Origin: an uncultured Lentisphaerota bacterium
GTDB lineage: Bacteria; Verrucomicrobiota; Kiritimatiellia; CAIQIC01
Assembly: GCA_903896925.1 (NCBI GenBank)
Contig: CAITZM010000040.1
Span: forward strand, 1-51,061
Length of the DNA stretch: 51,061 nt
Direction: 5' to 3'
The notes under the pieces are model-generated. The model saw only the letters and a program-made list of their open reading frames with translations. It was not told where the DNA came from and searched no databases. Both the position numbers and the translations under genes were made by a program. Shown here piece after piece: positions 37,719-45,474 of this stretch (positions are counted from its first letter, which is position 1; the number at the start of each line of letters is the position of its first letter).

Positions 37719-39455
37719 CTACTTTTTCGCCGGCTGCGGCTTGGCCCAGGTGTCCTTGAGCGTGACGGTGCGGTTGAAGACGGGTGCGCCGGGCTGGCTG
37801 TCGTAGGCGTCGGCGATGAAGTAGGCGACGCGCTCGAACTGGACCTTGTCGCCGGGTTGGGCTGCCGCCACCGCGGGCTCGGCGTAGGCGGTGACCTGCT
37901 CCAGCGACTGCGGATTGAGGAAGGTCTTGAAGTCCTGCTCCTGGCCGTCCGGTTCCGGCACCGTGAAGAGGCGGTCGTAGAGCCGCACCGCGACCTGCTT
38001 GGCGTGCGGCGCGCTGACCCAGTGGATCGTGCCCTTCACCTTCAGCGCCGTGGTTTGCGGCGACCAGCGGCAGATGACGTTGGTGACCGCGCCCGCGGCG
38101 TCCTTTTCGACGCTCGTGCAGGTGAGGAAGCCGGCGTTGCGGATGCGGACGGAGCCGCCGGGCGTGAGCCGGAAATACTTCGGCGGCGGGACTTCCATGA
38201 AGTCGTCGGACTCGATCAGCAGTTCGCGTGAGAGCGGGATCTGCCGCGTGCCGGCGGCGGGATCCTCGGGGTTGTTCTGCGCCTCGACGGTCGCGGGCAG
38301 TTCCGAGGCGTTCTCGATGGTGACCTTGAGCGGCTTGAGCACGGCCATGCGGCGCAGCGCCAGCTTGTTGAGGTCCTCGCGGAGGCAGTGCTCCAGCAGC
38401 GCCACCTCGGTCAGGCTGTTGAACTTGGTGACGCCGACCGTCTCGACGAAGTTGCGGATGGCGAAGGGCGTGTAGCCGCGGCGGCGCAGGCCGCACAGGG
38501 TCGGCATGCGCGGATCGTCCCAGCCGCTGACCAGACGGTCCTGCACCAGCTCGAGCAGCTTGCGCTTGCTCATCACCGTATAGGTCAGGTCGAGCCGGGC
38601 GAATTCGTTCTGCTGCGGGCCCTGGTAGCCGGCGATGGCCTCGGTGAACCAGCCGGCGCTGTCAAACTTGCCTGCCGCCCGGACGGCCATCAAGTTCTCG
38701 ATGACCCAGTCGTAGAGCGGGCGGTGCACTTCGAACTCGATCGAGCAGAGCGAGTGCGTCACGCCCTCGAACGCGTCCTCGAGCGGGTGCGCGAAGTCAT
38801 ACATCGGGTAGACGCACCATGTGTTGCCGGTGTGCGGGTGCTCCGCGTGCAGGATGCGGTAGATCACCGGGTCGCGCAGGTGGATGTTCGGCGACGCCAT
38901 ATCGATCTTGGCGCGCAGGCACAGCTCGCCCTCCTTGAACTCGCCGGCCTTCATGCGGCGGAACAGGTCGAGGCTTTCCGCGGCCGGCCGGCTGCGCCAC
39001 GGGCTCTCCTTGCCCGGCCGCGTCGGCACGCCGCGGTAATCCTTCCAGTCGTCCTGCGGCACGGCGCAGACGTAGGCCTGGCCGCGCTGGATCAGCGCTT
39101 CGGCGAACGCGTACATCGGGCCGAAGAAATCCGATGCGTGGTAAAAATGCGTGCCCCAGTCGAAGCCGAGCCAGCGCACGTCTTCCTTGATCGCGTTGAT
39201 GTATTCGATCTCTTCCTTGGCCGGATTCGTGTCGTCCATGCGCAGGTGGCAGCGTCCGCCGTATTCCTGGGCCATGCCGAAATCGATGCAGATGGCCTTC
39301 GCGTGGCCGATGTGGAGGTAGCCGTTGGGCTCCGGCGGGAAGCGCGTGACCACCTGTCCGCCGTTGCGCCCGGCGGCCAGATCGGCCTCGATGATCTGCC
39401 GGACGAAGTGTTTGTTCGTCGGCGCTGCCGCGGGCGTGCTGTTGTCTGTTGTCAT
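37719..39455 (-). CDS. glnS: Glutaminyl-tRNA synthetase
   Basis: From the ATG at 39455 (MTTDNSTPAAAPTNKHFVRQ), preceded by AGGA, the protein has 578 residues, usual for bacterial GlnRS. Class I motifs are PPEPNGYLHIGHAK (about 40-53) and MSKRKL near residue 292. LRMDDTNPAKEE and GFDWG are further GlnRS blocks. The C-terminal beta-barrel anticodon-binding domain is present (FKTFLNPQSLEQVTAYAEP). It charges tRNA-Gln directly, so the organism need not use the GatCAB route for Gln. Frames extending upstream of 39455 are not part of it. Confidence 0.96.
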   Translation of the reverse strand: MTTDNSTPAAAPTNKHFVRQIIEADLAAGRNGGQVVTRFPPEPNGYLHIGHAKAICIDFGMAQEYGGRCHLRMDDTNPAKEEIEYINAIKEDVRWLGFDWGTHFYHASDFFGPMYAFAEALIQRGQAYVCAVPQDDWKDYRGVPTRPGKESPWRSRPAAESLDLFRRMKAGEFKEGELCLRAKIDMASPNIHLRDPVIYRILHAEHPHTGNTWCVYPMYDFAHPLEDAFEGVTHSLCSIEFEVHRPLYDWVIENLMAVRAAGKFDSAGWFTEAIAGYQGPQQNEFARLDLTYTVMSKRKLLELVQDRLVSGWDDPRMPTLCGLRRRGYTPFAIRNFVETVGVTKFNSLTEVALLEHCLREDLNKLALRRMAVLKPLKVTIENASELPATVEAQNNPEDPAAGTRQIPLSRELLIESDDFMEVPPPKYFRLTPGGSVRIRNAGFLTCTSVEKDAAGAVTNVICRWSPQTTALKVKGTIHWVSAPHAKQVAVRLYDRLFTVPEPDGQEQDFKTFLNPQSLEQVTAYAEPAVAAAQPGDKVQFERVAYFIADAYDSQPGAPVFNRTVTLKDTWAKPQPAKK

Positions 39456-39580
39456 GGTCGAAAATTCCTGTCCGCCCCGAAGGGCGGCGCATTGTAGCCC
39501 GATTTCCGCCGGAAAAAACAAAAAACAGCGGGCCGGCGCAGGCCTGGTTTCCAGTCCTTGTACAGGCGGGGGAGCGGAGG

Positions 39581-40261
39581 TCAACCGGCCGCCGGCGCCG
39601 GCGGCGGGGCGGGCGGCGGCGGAACGAGGCCGCAGCCGTAGCAGGTGGGGCACGTTTTCCGCACCTTTCCTTCGATGATGCCGGCCGCTCCGCAGAAGGG
39701 GCACGCTTGCTCCACGGTGGAGCCCTTGTTGCTCTTGCTGCCCAAGCCGCCGCCGGAACCCAAGCCCTTCCTGACGCTCTTGCCGGTGCCCTTGCAGATC
39801 GTACAGGTAGTCGTGGTGTCCACCTCGATCGTTTTGGTCCCGTTGCAGTTCGTGCAGGCGACGAATTGTTCCACCACCGTGGCCTCCAGCGCGCCCTTGG
39901 CCAGACACACAGGACAGTTGGTCTGGGCGATGCTGATCCCTTTGCCGCTGCCCTTGCAAAAGTTGCAGGCGGACTCGGTCTCGCTGAGTCGGGACTTCAG
40001 CTTGCCCGTGCCGGCGCAAGTCCGGCAGACCACTTCGACCTCCACTCCTACGGTCTTGCGGCCAAGGCAGGTAGGGCACCAGACCGCCTTGGGGCGCGCA
40101 TCATTGGCCGCTTCGGCCGCCGAGGGTTTGGGTGCCATCGGCTTGGGTGCGATGAAGACCGGGACCGGCAGGTGCTGCGGTGGAGTCTGCGCGCTGCAGC
40201 ACAAGAGACTTCCGGCGCCGAGCAACGTTGCCATACCGAGCAGGAGATAATGTCTGTTCAT
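39581..40261 (-). CDS. Secreted or anchored DnaJ-type zinc-finger repeat protein A
   Basis: Starting at the ATG at 40261, with GAGGAAAA just upstream, the 226-residue protein has an N-terminal signal or lipoprotein-like segment (LLLGMATLLGAGSLLCC). It then carries eight CxxC motifs, many as CxxCxGxG (CRTCAGTGK, CNFCKGSGK, CTICKGTGK), ending with CPTCYGCG and a Pro/Ala tail. The spacing resembles the DnaJ Cys-rich domain, but there is no J domain. It would bind about four zinc ions and may act as an extracytoplasmic chaperone or thiol protein. A paralogue lies immediately upstream. Confidence 0.75.
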   Translation of the reverse strand: MNRHYLLLGMATLLGAGSLLCCSAQTPPQHLPVPVFIAPKPMAPKPSAAEAANDARPKAVWCPTCLGRKTVGVEVEVVCRTCAGTGKLKSRLSETESACNFCKGSGKGISIAQTNCPVCLAKGALEATVVEQFVACTNCNGTKTIEVDTTTTCTICKGTGKSVRKGLGSGGGLGSKSNKGSTVEQACPFCGAAGIIEGKVRKTCPTCYGCGLVPPPPAPPPAPAAG

Positions 40262-40320
40262 TTTTTCCTCTTGAAGCCCCGAAGGGCTGACTGGTGAAAC
40301 TAGTGCCTTGGCCGTGGAAA

Positions 40321-40941
40321 TCAAGTCCCGGGTGGAGTTGACGCGGGTGGCGGGATCACGCCTGCTCCGAAGCAAGCGGCACAGGCGCACTTTTCTTTGC
40401 GGTCCAGCTTGCCCGTCCCGCTGCAGAACTGGCAGGCCATGGTGCGTTTGCTGGTTGCGGTGACATAGCTTCCGCTCCCGCGGCACTTCTGGCAGGTGCT
40501 TTGATAAGCCACCATGCTGGTCTTGGCGCCTTGGCAGTGGGGACAGGTCTTGAACCGGGTGGCCATGGCCATCGGGATTTGTCCCGCCAGCTTACACGTC
40601 GGGCAATCCTGCGGCGTATCCAGGGTGGTTTTCCCGGCGCCTTTGCACGTCGCGCAGAGCACTGTTTCGCGACCGGCTTGCATACGGCCTGCGCCGCCGC
40701 AGGTCTTACAGGCCTCCACCTGTTCCAGGTGGACGACCCGTTTGCCTCGGCAGGACGGGCAGACGGCCATGGCGGATGACGGCGAGGTCTTGGTCTGCAG
40801 CGCGGTCAGGTCCACGGCCTGCAGCGCGGCCAGGTCCACCGGCGGCGCAGCGGCCTCGCGGCGCTGCATGTCCCATGTGGCCCACGCGAGCGCGAGCAAC
40901 ACCAGCAAGAGCAGCAGGGACAACGATGACAAAATTTTCAT
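40321..40941 (-). CDS. Membrane-anchored DnaJ-type zinc-finger repeat protein B
   Basis: The ATG at 40941 (MKILSSLSLLLLLVLLALAW) with GGAAA upstream gives 206 residues: one N-terminal membrane helix, a short linker, then eight CxxC motifs (CPSCRGK, CKTCGGAG, CATCKGAG, CPTCKLAG, CPHCQGA, CQKCRGSG, CQFCSGTG, CAACFGAG). Architecture and number of motifs match the downstream gene, 59 nt away, so they are tandem paralogues. No J domain, protease or disulfide-isomerase active site is seen. The function is unknown; zinc binding and protein interaction are inferred from the motif. Confidence 0.75.
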   Translation of the reverse strand: MKILSSLSLLLLLVLLALAWATWDMQRREAAAPPVDLAALQAVDLTALQTKTSPSSAMAVCPSCRGKRVVHLEQVEACKTCGGAGRMQAGRETVLCATCKGAGKTTLDTPQDCPTCKLAGQIPMAMATRFKTCPHCQGAKTSMVAYQSTCQKCRGSGSYVTATSKRTMACQFCSGTGKLDRKEKCACAACFGAGVIPPPASTPPGT

Positions 40942-41042
40942 GAGATTTCCAAGCGCTGCAACCGCGCGTTTGTAGCGCAAGCGGCGCAGGGCCACAAACA
41001 TTTTTCATCGTCAGCGACGGCCGCCGATGCTAGTTTCCGGCC

Positions 41043-41975
41043 ATGCCATCGGGTGAAATAATCGTCTCTGCGCCGGGCAGTCTCATGCTCATGGGCGAGC
41101 ATGCCGTCCTGCACGGCCGGCGCGCGCTGTGCGCCGCGATCGCCCGGCGCATCCGCGTGACCCTGCAGCCGCGCCGCGACCGGCGCCTACGGATCCGCTC
41201 GGCGCTCGGCCGCTTGGATACCACGCTCGAGGCTCTGCAGGTCGGGCCGCCGTTCACCTTTGTCCTCGCCACGCTGCTCCGCCAGCGCCGGCAGCTGACG
41301 CACGGCCTCGATATCACGATCCAGGCGGAGTTTTCGCACCAGCTCGGCTTCGGTTCCTCGGCCGCGGTGACGGTGGCCCTGCTGCGGGCGCTGGATGAGA
41401 TGTTCGCACTGGGCCTGCGGCGTCCGACGGCGTTCCTGGCGGAAGCGCGCGCCCTCATTCACGGCGTGCAAGGCTGCGGCTCCGGCGCCGATGTGGCGGC
41501 CAGCCTGTGCGGTGGCATCGTCCTCTACCGCGCTGCGCCGCAGCAGGTGCGTGTGCTGCCGGTGGCGCCGCCGCTCACCGCCGTCTACTCCGGTTATAAG
41601 ACACCGACCCCGGCCGTCATCGCGATCGTGGAGCGCCAGCGCCAACGTAATCCGGCGTTGTTCGCCAGGTTGTTCGACCTGATGGATGACTGCGTGGCGC
41701 GCGCGGTGCCCTGCCTCAAGGGCCAGGACTGGTCCGGACTGGGCGAACTGATGAATTTCCACCATGGCCTGCAGGCGGCGCTCGGCGTCAATACGCCGGA
41801 GCTGGAGCAAATCTGCCAGCAACTGCGTGCGGCGCCCGGCATCCAGGGCGCGAAGATCTCCGGCTCCGGCCTCGGCGACTGCGCCGTGGGTTTGGGCCAT
41901 ACGCGCCGGAAGATGGCCGCTCATCCCCTGTATCGCTTGCAAGTGGATTGCGAAGGTGTGCGGGTGGAAACATGA
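41043..41975 (+). CDS. mvk: Mevalonate kinase-like GHMP kinase
   Basis: The 310-residue protein has GHMP motif 1 (APGSLMLMGEHAVLHG), the ATP-binding glycine loop LGFGSSAAVTVALL, and motif 3 KISGSGLGDCAVGLG. The N-terminus GEHAVLHG is the mevalonate-kinase version of this superfamily. It should phosphorylate mevalonate in the cytoplasm, feeding isopentenyl diphosphate to enzymes such as the prenyl synthase at 11-13 kb. Phosphomevalonate kinase and HMG-CoA reductase are not in the window. A glycosyltransferase gene follows after 52 nt in the same direction. Another GHMP sugar kinase is possible but less likely. Confidence 0.8.
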   Translation: MPSGEIIVSAPGSLMLMGEHAVLHGRRALCAAIARRIRVTLQPRRDRRLRIRSALGRLDTTLEALQVGPPFTFVLATLLRQRRQLTHGLDITIQAEFSHQLGFGSSAAVTVALLRALDEMFALGLRRPTAFLAEARALIHGVQGCGSGADVAASLCGGIVLYRAAPQQVRVLPVAPPLTAVYSGYKTPTPAVIAIVERQRQRNPALFARLFDLMDDCVARAVPCLKGQDWSGLGELMNFHHGLQAALGVNTPELEQICQQLRAAPGIQGAKISGSGLGDCAVGLGHTRRKMAAHPLYRLQVDCEGVRVET

Positions 41976-42027
41976 GGCAGCCCAGGCGACCCGCGCTCCA
42001 GCGTTCCAACACCCATTTCTTTTTCCC

Positions 42028-43146
42028 ATGACATCCTTTCCGTCCAAATGGTCGGGTCTGAACGTCGCGCTGGCGCATGACTGGCTGACCGGTATGCGCG
42101 GCGGCGAGCGCGTGCTCGAGTGGCTCTGCCGCGGTTTTCCGCGCGCGCCGATCTACACGCTGATCCATGACCCGGCCCGCATCTGCGCCGAGATCAATGC
42201 GCACCCGATTCACACCTCGGCGCTGCAGCGCGTGCCGGGCATCGCGCGCCGCTACCGGTATTTCCTGCCGTTGTATCCCGCGGCCGTCGCCGGCCTGCCG
42301 GTGCCGGAAGCCGACGTGCTCATCAGCACCAGCCATTGCGTTGCCAAGAGCCTGCGCGTGCGGCCGGGCGCCCGGCATCTCTGCTACTGCTTCACGCCGA
42401 TGCGCTACGCGTGGCTGTTTCACGACGAGTATCTCGGCCGCAACCCGCTCAAGCGCGCGCTCGCCGCGCCCGTGCTGGCCGCGCTCCGCCACTGGGACCG
42501 CGCCACCGCCGCGCGCGTGGACCGCTTTGTCACCTTGAGCCGCCACGTGCAGGACCGCATCCAGCGCTTCTATGGCCGCGAGGCCGATGTCGTCTATCCG
42601 CCGGTGGACGTGGATTACTTCACGCCGGGCGGCCCGGAGGAGCCCGACGGGTTCGACCTGATCGTCTCGGCGCTCGTGCCCTACAAGCGAGTGGACCTGG
42701 CGGTGCGCGCCTACACGCAACTCGGCCGGCCGCTGAAGGTCGCCGGCACCGGCACGGGTTTCGACGCGTTGAAAAAAATCGCCGGTCCCAATGTCGAGTT
42801 TCTCGGCTGGCAGGGCGACGAGCAGTTGCGCGAGCTCTACCGCCGCTGCCGCCTGCTTGTTTTTCCCGGCGAGGAAGATTTCGGCATCGTGCCGCTCGAG
42901 GCGCACGCCTGCGGCCGGCCGGTGGTCGCCTTCGCGCGGGGCGGCGCCATGGAAACCCTGGTGGAGGGCGAGACCGCGGTTTTCTTCCACGAGCAGTCCG
43001 AGTCCGCGCTGCTCGCCGCCCTCCGCGCCGCCGCCGCGCAGCAGTGGTCGCGCGCGACCATCCGCCGCCAGGCCGAACGCTTTGCTCCGCAGCAGTTCAT
43101 CGACGGCATCGCCGCCAGTCTAGAAAAATGCTTGGCGCAAGCTTGA
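42028..43146 (+). CDS. Family 4 glycosyltransferase
   Basis: The frame extends upstream into the kinase region, but the ATG at 42028 (MTSFPSKWSGLNVALAHDWL) gives a typical GT4 N-terminus and 372 residues. GMRGGERVLEWL is the glycine-rich acceptor loop, LVFPGEEDFGIVPLEAHACG is the GT-B donor-site E-x7-E motif, and GRPVVAFARGGAMETL follows. It transfers a sugar, mannosyl-like by resemblance to WbaZ-type enzymes, to a surface glycan or lipid. Its 3' end overlaps the rplU promoter: TTGACA begins within its stop codon. Confidence 0.9.
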   Translation: MTSFPSKWSGLNVALAHDWLTGMRGGERVLEWLCRGFPRAPIYTLIHDPARICAEINAHPIHTSALQRVPGIARRYRYFLPLYPAAVAGLPVPEADVLISTSHCVAKSLRVRPGARHLCYCFTPMRYAWLFHDEYLGRNPLKRALAAPVLAALRHWDRATAARVDRFVTLSRHVQDRIQRFYGREADVVYPPVDVDYFTPGGPEEPDGFDLIVSALVPYKRVDLAVRAYTQLGRPLKVAGTGTGFDALKKIAGPNVEFLGWQGDEQLRELYRRCRLLVFPGEEDFGIVPLEAHACGRPVVAFARGGAMETLVEGETAVFFHEQSESALLAALRAAAAQQWSRATIRRQAERFAPQQFIDGIAASLEKCLAQA

Positions 43147-43171
43147 CAAGCGCGGCGGGTTTCACTACTTT
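43143..43171 (+). promoter_or_regulatory. Sigma-70 promoter of rplU-rpmA
   Basis: A perfect TTGACA (43143-43148), a 17-nt spacer and TACTTT (43166-43171) form the strongest promoter match in the window. Transcription would begin near 43178, directly ahead of the leader hairpin. Confidence 0.8.
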
Positions 43172-43182
43172 CTCCGCCTTCG

Positions 43183-43214
43183 CCGGCCGGGAACGGTTCA
43201 AGGCCGGTTTTTTT
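43183..43214 (+). terminator. Terminator-like attenuator hairpin in the rplU leader
   Basis: CCGGCC (43183-43188), a 13-nt loop and GGCCGG (43202-43207) are followed by seven T (43208-43214), before the rplU ATG at 43233. An intrinsic-terminator shape between promoter and gene suggests attenuation or autoregulation of L21/L27 synthesis. Confidence 0.65.
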
Positions 43215-43232
43215 CGTGGAATCGAGGATCGC

Positions 43233-43553
43233 ATGGAAGCCTATGCCGTAGTCGAGACCGGGGGTAAGCAGTACCTGGTCAAACAAAACAGCGAATTGGA
43301 AGTCGAGAAGCTCGCCGGCGAAGCCGGGACGAGCATCACGCTCGACCGCGTGCTCGCCGTGTCCGACGGCCAGCAGCTCAAGGTCGGCGCACCGGTCATC
43401 GCGGGCGCGGCGGTCATCGCCACGGTCGTCGAGCAGTTCCGGGGCGAAAAGACCGTTTCCTTCAAAAAGAAACGCCGCAAGGGCTATCACAAGAAGATCG
43501 GGCACCGGCAGTCGCTCACGCGCCTGACCGTCACAGCAATCCAAGCCGGCTGA
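43233..43553 (+). CDS. rplU: 50S ribosomal protein L21
   Basis: The 106-residue protein begins MEAYAVVETGGKQYLVKQ, the L21 signature. It continues with VIAGAAVIATVVEQFRGEKT and the basic loop FKKKRRKGYHKKIGHRQSLT. The ATG at 43233 has GAGG upstream and lies 19 nt after the leader hairpin's T tract. It binds 23S rRNA in the large subunit. rpmA follows after 27 nt in the usual bacterial order. Confidence 0.97.
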   Translation: MEAYAVVETGGKQYLVKQNSELEVEKLAGEAGTSITLDRVLAVSDGQQLKVGAPVIAGAAVIATVVEQFRGEKTVSFKKKRRKGYHKKIGHRQSLTRLTVTAIQAG

Positions 43554-43580
43554 CCGGCGTATCCTTCGGAGGAAGTAGTC

Positions 43581-43859
43581 ATGGCAAGTAAATCAGCTTC
43601 AGCCCGAAACGGCCGCGACAGTCACGGCCAGCGGCGCGGCGTCAAGTGCTACGGCGGCGAGAAAGTCACCTCGGGCAGCATCATCGTCCGGCAGCGCGGC
43701 ACCAAGTTCATCGCGGGCGCGAATGTCCGCATGGGCAAGGACTGCACGCTGTTCGCCGTCGCTCACGGCACCGTCTTTTTCGACAAGAACAGCAAGCGCG
43801 TCAACGTGATCGTCGAGGCGCCGACAGCGGCCCCGGTCGCGGTAGCGGCCACGGCCTAA
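43581..43859 (+). CDS. rpmA: 50S ribosomal protein L27
   Basis: The 92-residue protein has the conserved N-terminal tail ([20 protein letters not shown]) that reaches the peptidyl-transferase centre. The core [21 protein letters not shown] and the segment [16 protein letters not shown] follow. The C-terminus carries an extra Ala/Pro/Val tail of about 12 residues. GGAGGAAG lies 8 bases before the ATG. It is co-transcribed with rplU and followed by an intrinsic terminator. Confidence 0.97.
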   Translation: MASKSASARNGRDSHGQRRGVKCYGGEKVTSGSIIVRQRGTKFIAGANVRMGKDCTLFAVAHGTVFFDKNSKRVNVIVEAPTAAPVAVAATA

Positions 43860-43880
43860 CGAGCGCCGGATGTAAGCCAG

Positions 43881-43915
43881 CGGGCGGACCTTCACCGGTC
43901 CGCCCGTTTTGTTTT
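43881..43915 (+). terminator. Intrinsic terminator after rpmA
   Basis: CGGGCGGACC, loop TTCACC and GGTCCGCCCG form a perfect 10-bp stem followed by TTTTGTTTT. It ends the rplU-rpmA transcript. Confidence 0.92.
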
Positions 43916-44038
43916 CCCCCTGTCCGGAGCGCACCGGTCCCACGCGCCCCAACTCCGGCCGTATCGTCAACACCCGGTGGCGCAATGGTCTGCGTGTCCA
44001 GGCCGGGTCATGGGGGCTGAGGACGGACCCTCGCGGGT

Positions 44039-45391
44039 TTATTTTTCCGGCGCGAGTTGTAACAGCAGCGCGCGACTGCGGTTGGTCGGCACTTCCCAGC
44101 CGCGCGCGACACGGTAGCCGGGCAGCCAGACGATTACGCCGCGGCACTCGACCACCGGGATGAGCCGGCGCTGCTCGCGCGGCACCTTGGCGTCGGTGAA
44201 GATGTCCTGCAGTTTTTTCGTGCCCTGCATGCCGAGCGGTGCCATGCGGTCGCCGGGCCGGGCCGCGCGCACGAGCAGCGGCGACGCGCCGACCGCGGCG
44301 GCGCTGAGGGTCGCGCGCGCCGGCAGCCGGCCGGGCTGCGTCGGCTTTTCCTTGAGGATGCCGCGGTGCGCAGCGGTGGCCAGCCGCCACGCGGGGGGCG
44401 GCGCGGGCACCTCTTTTTCCAAGGTGAGGCGGGCATAGGTGCGCACGGCTTTCCAGCCGCCGCCCAGATCCAAGGCTTTCGTGCCGCGCTGATGCTCGAG
44501 CAACGCCAGGGCCGCCGCGATGGCGGCATAGTCCAGTTGCTCGGCAGCGACGCCCGCGGAGATCAGCCAGAGCCGCAGCGCGCGCCGCCGGAGCGCCAGC
44601 GGCAGCGCCGTCAGGCGCGTGACCGGCAGGGTGGGGCGCTGCGTTCCGGTGTGGCGCGGCAACGCCCGCGAGGCGAGGCCGTCCAGAAATTTGTTTTCCT
44701 CGCGCAGCAAGTCGGCCGTGCGCAACAGTGCCGCGCGGAGCTGCGGATTCAGGCGGCGCTCGAGCAGGGGCAGGATTTCGTGGCGCACGCGGTTGCGCAG
44801 GAAATGCGGGTCGCGGTTGCTCGCGTCCTCGCGCCAGCGCAGCCGGTGCTGCTTCAGGAAGGCGAGGATCGCGGTTCGCGTCACACTGAGCAGCGGGCGG
44901 ATGATCTTCAGGCCGCCCTGCCGGCTGACCGGCTCCATCCCGCCGAGGCCCTGCGGGCCGGCGCCGCGCGCGAGGCGCAGCAGCACCGTCTCCACCTGAT
45001 CATCGGCGTTGTGGGCCACGGCCACGGCGGCAGCGCGCAGCTGATGCGCTGTGCGGGCGAAAAACTCATAGCGCGCGGCGCGGGCGGCCATCTCCAGGGA
45101 AAGGCCGGCCGCCTGTGCGCGGGCCGGCACATCGGCGCGCTCCATGCTCACCGGCAACCCGAGCTGCTGCGCGACGCGTTTGACGAACGCGGCGTCGGCC
45201 GCCGCCGCCGCGCCGCGGATGCCGTGGTTCAGATGGGCTACGGCCAGCCGGATGCCGAGCTGCGGGCGCAACTGCGCCAGGGCGTGCAGGAGGGCGATGG
45301 AATCGGCGCCGCCGGAGACGGCGACGAGCACGAGCGCGCCACGGCGCGGCATGGCCTGGCGCGCAAAGCTGCGCTGGATTTCACCGAGCAT
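44039..45391 (-). CDS. tilS: tRNA(Ile)-lysidine synthetase
   Basis: The ATG at 45391 (MLGEIQRSFARQAMPRRG) gives 450 residues. The PP-loop SGGADS at 26-31, HLNHGIRG and AHNADDQVETVLLRLARG are diagnostic for TilS. RDPHFLRNRVRHEILPLL closes the catalytic domain. The C-terminal tRNA-recognition domain ends in GTKKLQDIFTDAKVPREQRR and VIWLPGYRVARGW. It converts C34 of tRNA-Ile(CAU) to lysidine so that AUA is read as Ile, an essential function in most bacteria. It stands alone here, divergent from the SGNH hydrolase gene. Confidence 0.95.
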   Translation of the reverse strand: MLGEIQRSFARQAMPRRGALVLVAVSGGADSIALLHALAQLRPQLGIRLAVAHLNHGIRGAAAAADAAFVKRVAQQLGLPVSMERADVPARAQAAGLSLEMAARAARYEFFARTAHQLRAAAVAVAHNADDQVETVLLRLARGAGPQGLGGMEPVSRQGGLKIIRPLLSVTRTAILAFLKQHRLRWREDASNRDPHFLRNRVRHEILPLLERRLNPQLRAALLRTADLLREENKFLDGLASRALPRHTGTQRPTLPVTRLTALPLALRRRALRLWLISAGVAAEQLDYAAIAAALALLEHQRGTKALDLGGGWKAVRTYARLTLEKEVPAPPPAWRLATAAHRGILKEKPTQPGRLPARATLSAAAVGASPLLVRAARPGDRMAPLGMQGTKKLQDIFTDAKVPREQRRLIPVVECRGVIVWLPGYRVARGWEVPTNRSRALLLQLAPEK

Positions 45392-45474
45392 GGTGCGATT
45401 GTAACACCGCGCCGGCCGCCGCGGCAATTTCGCGGCGGAGCGGGGCCTTATGCGTCTGGTGAAAAGGATCGCCC

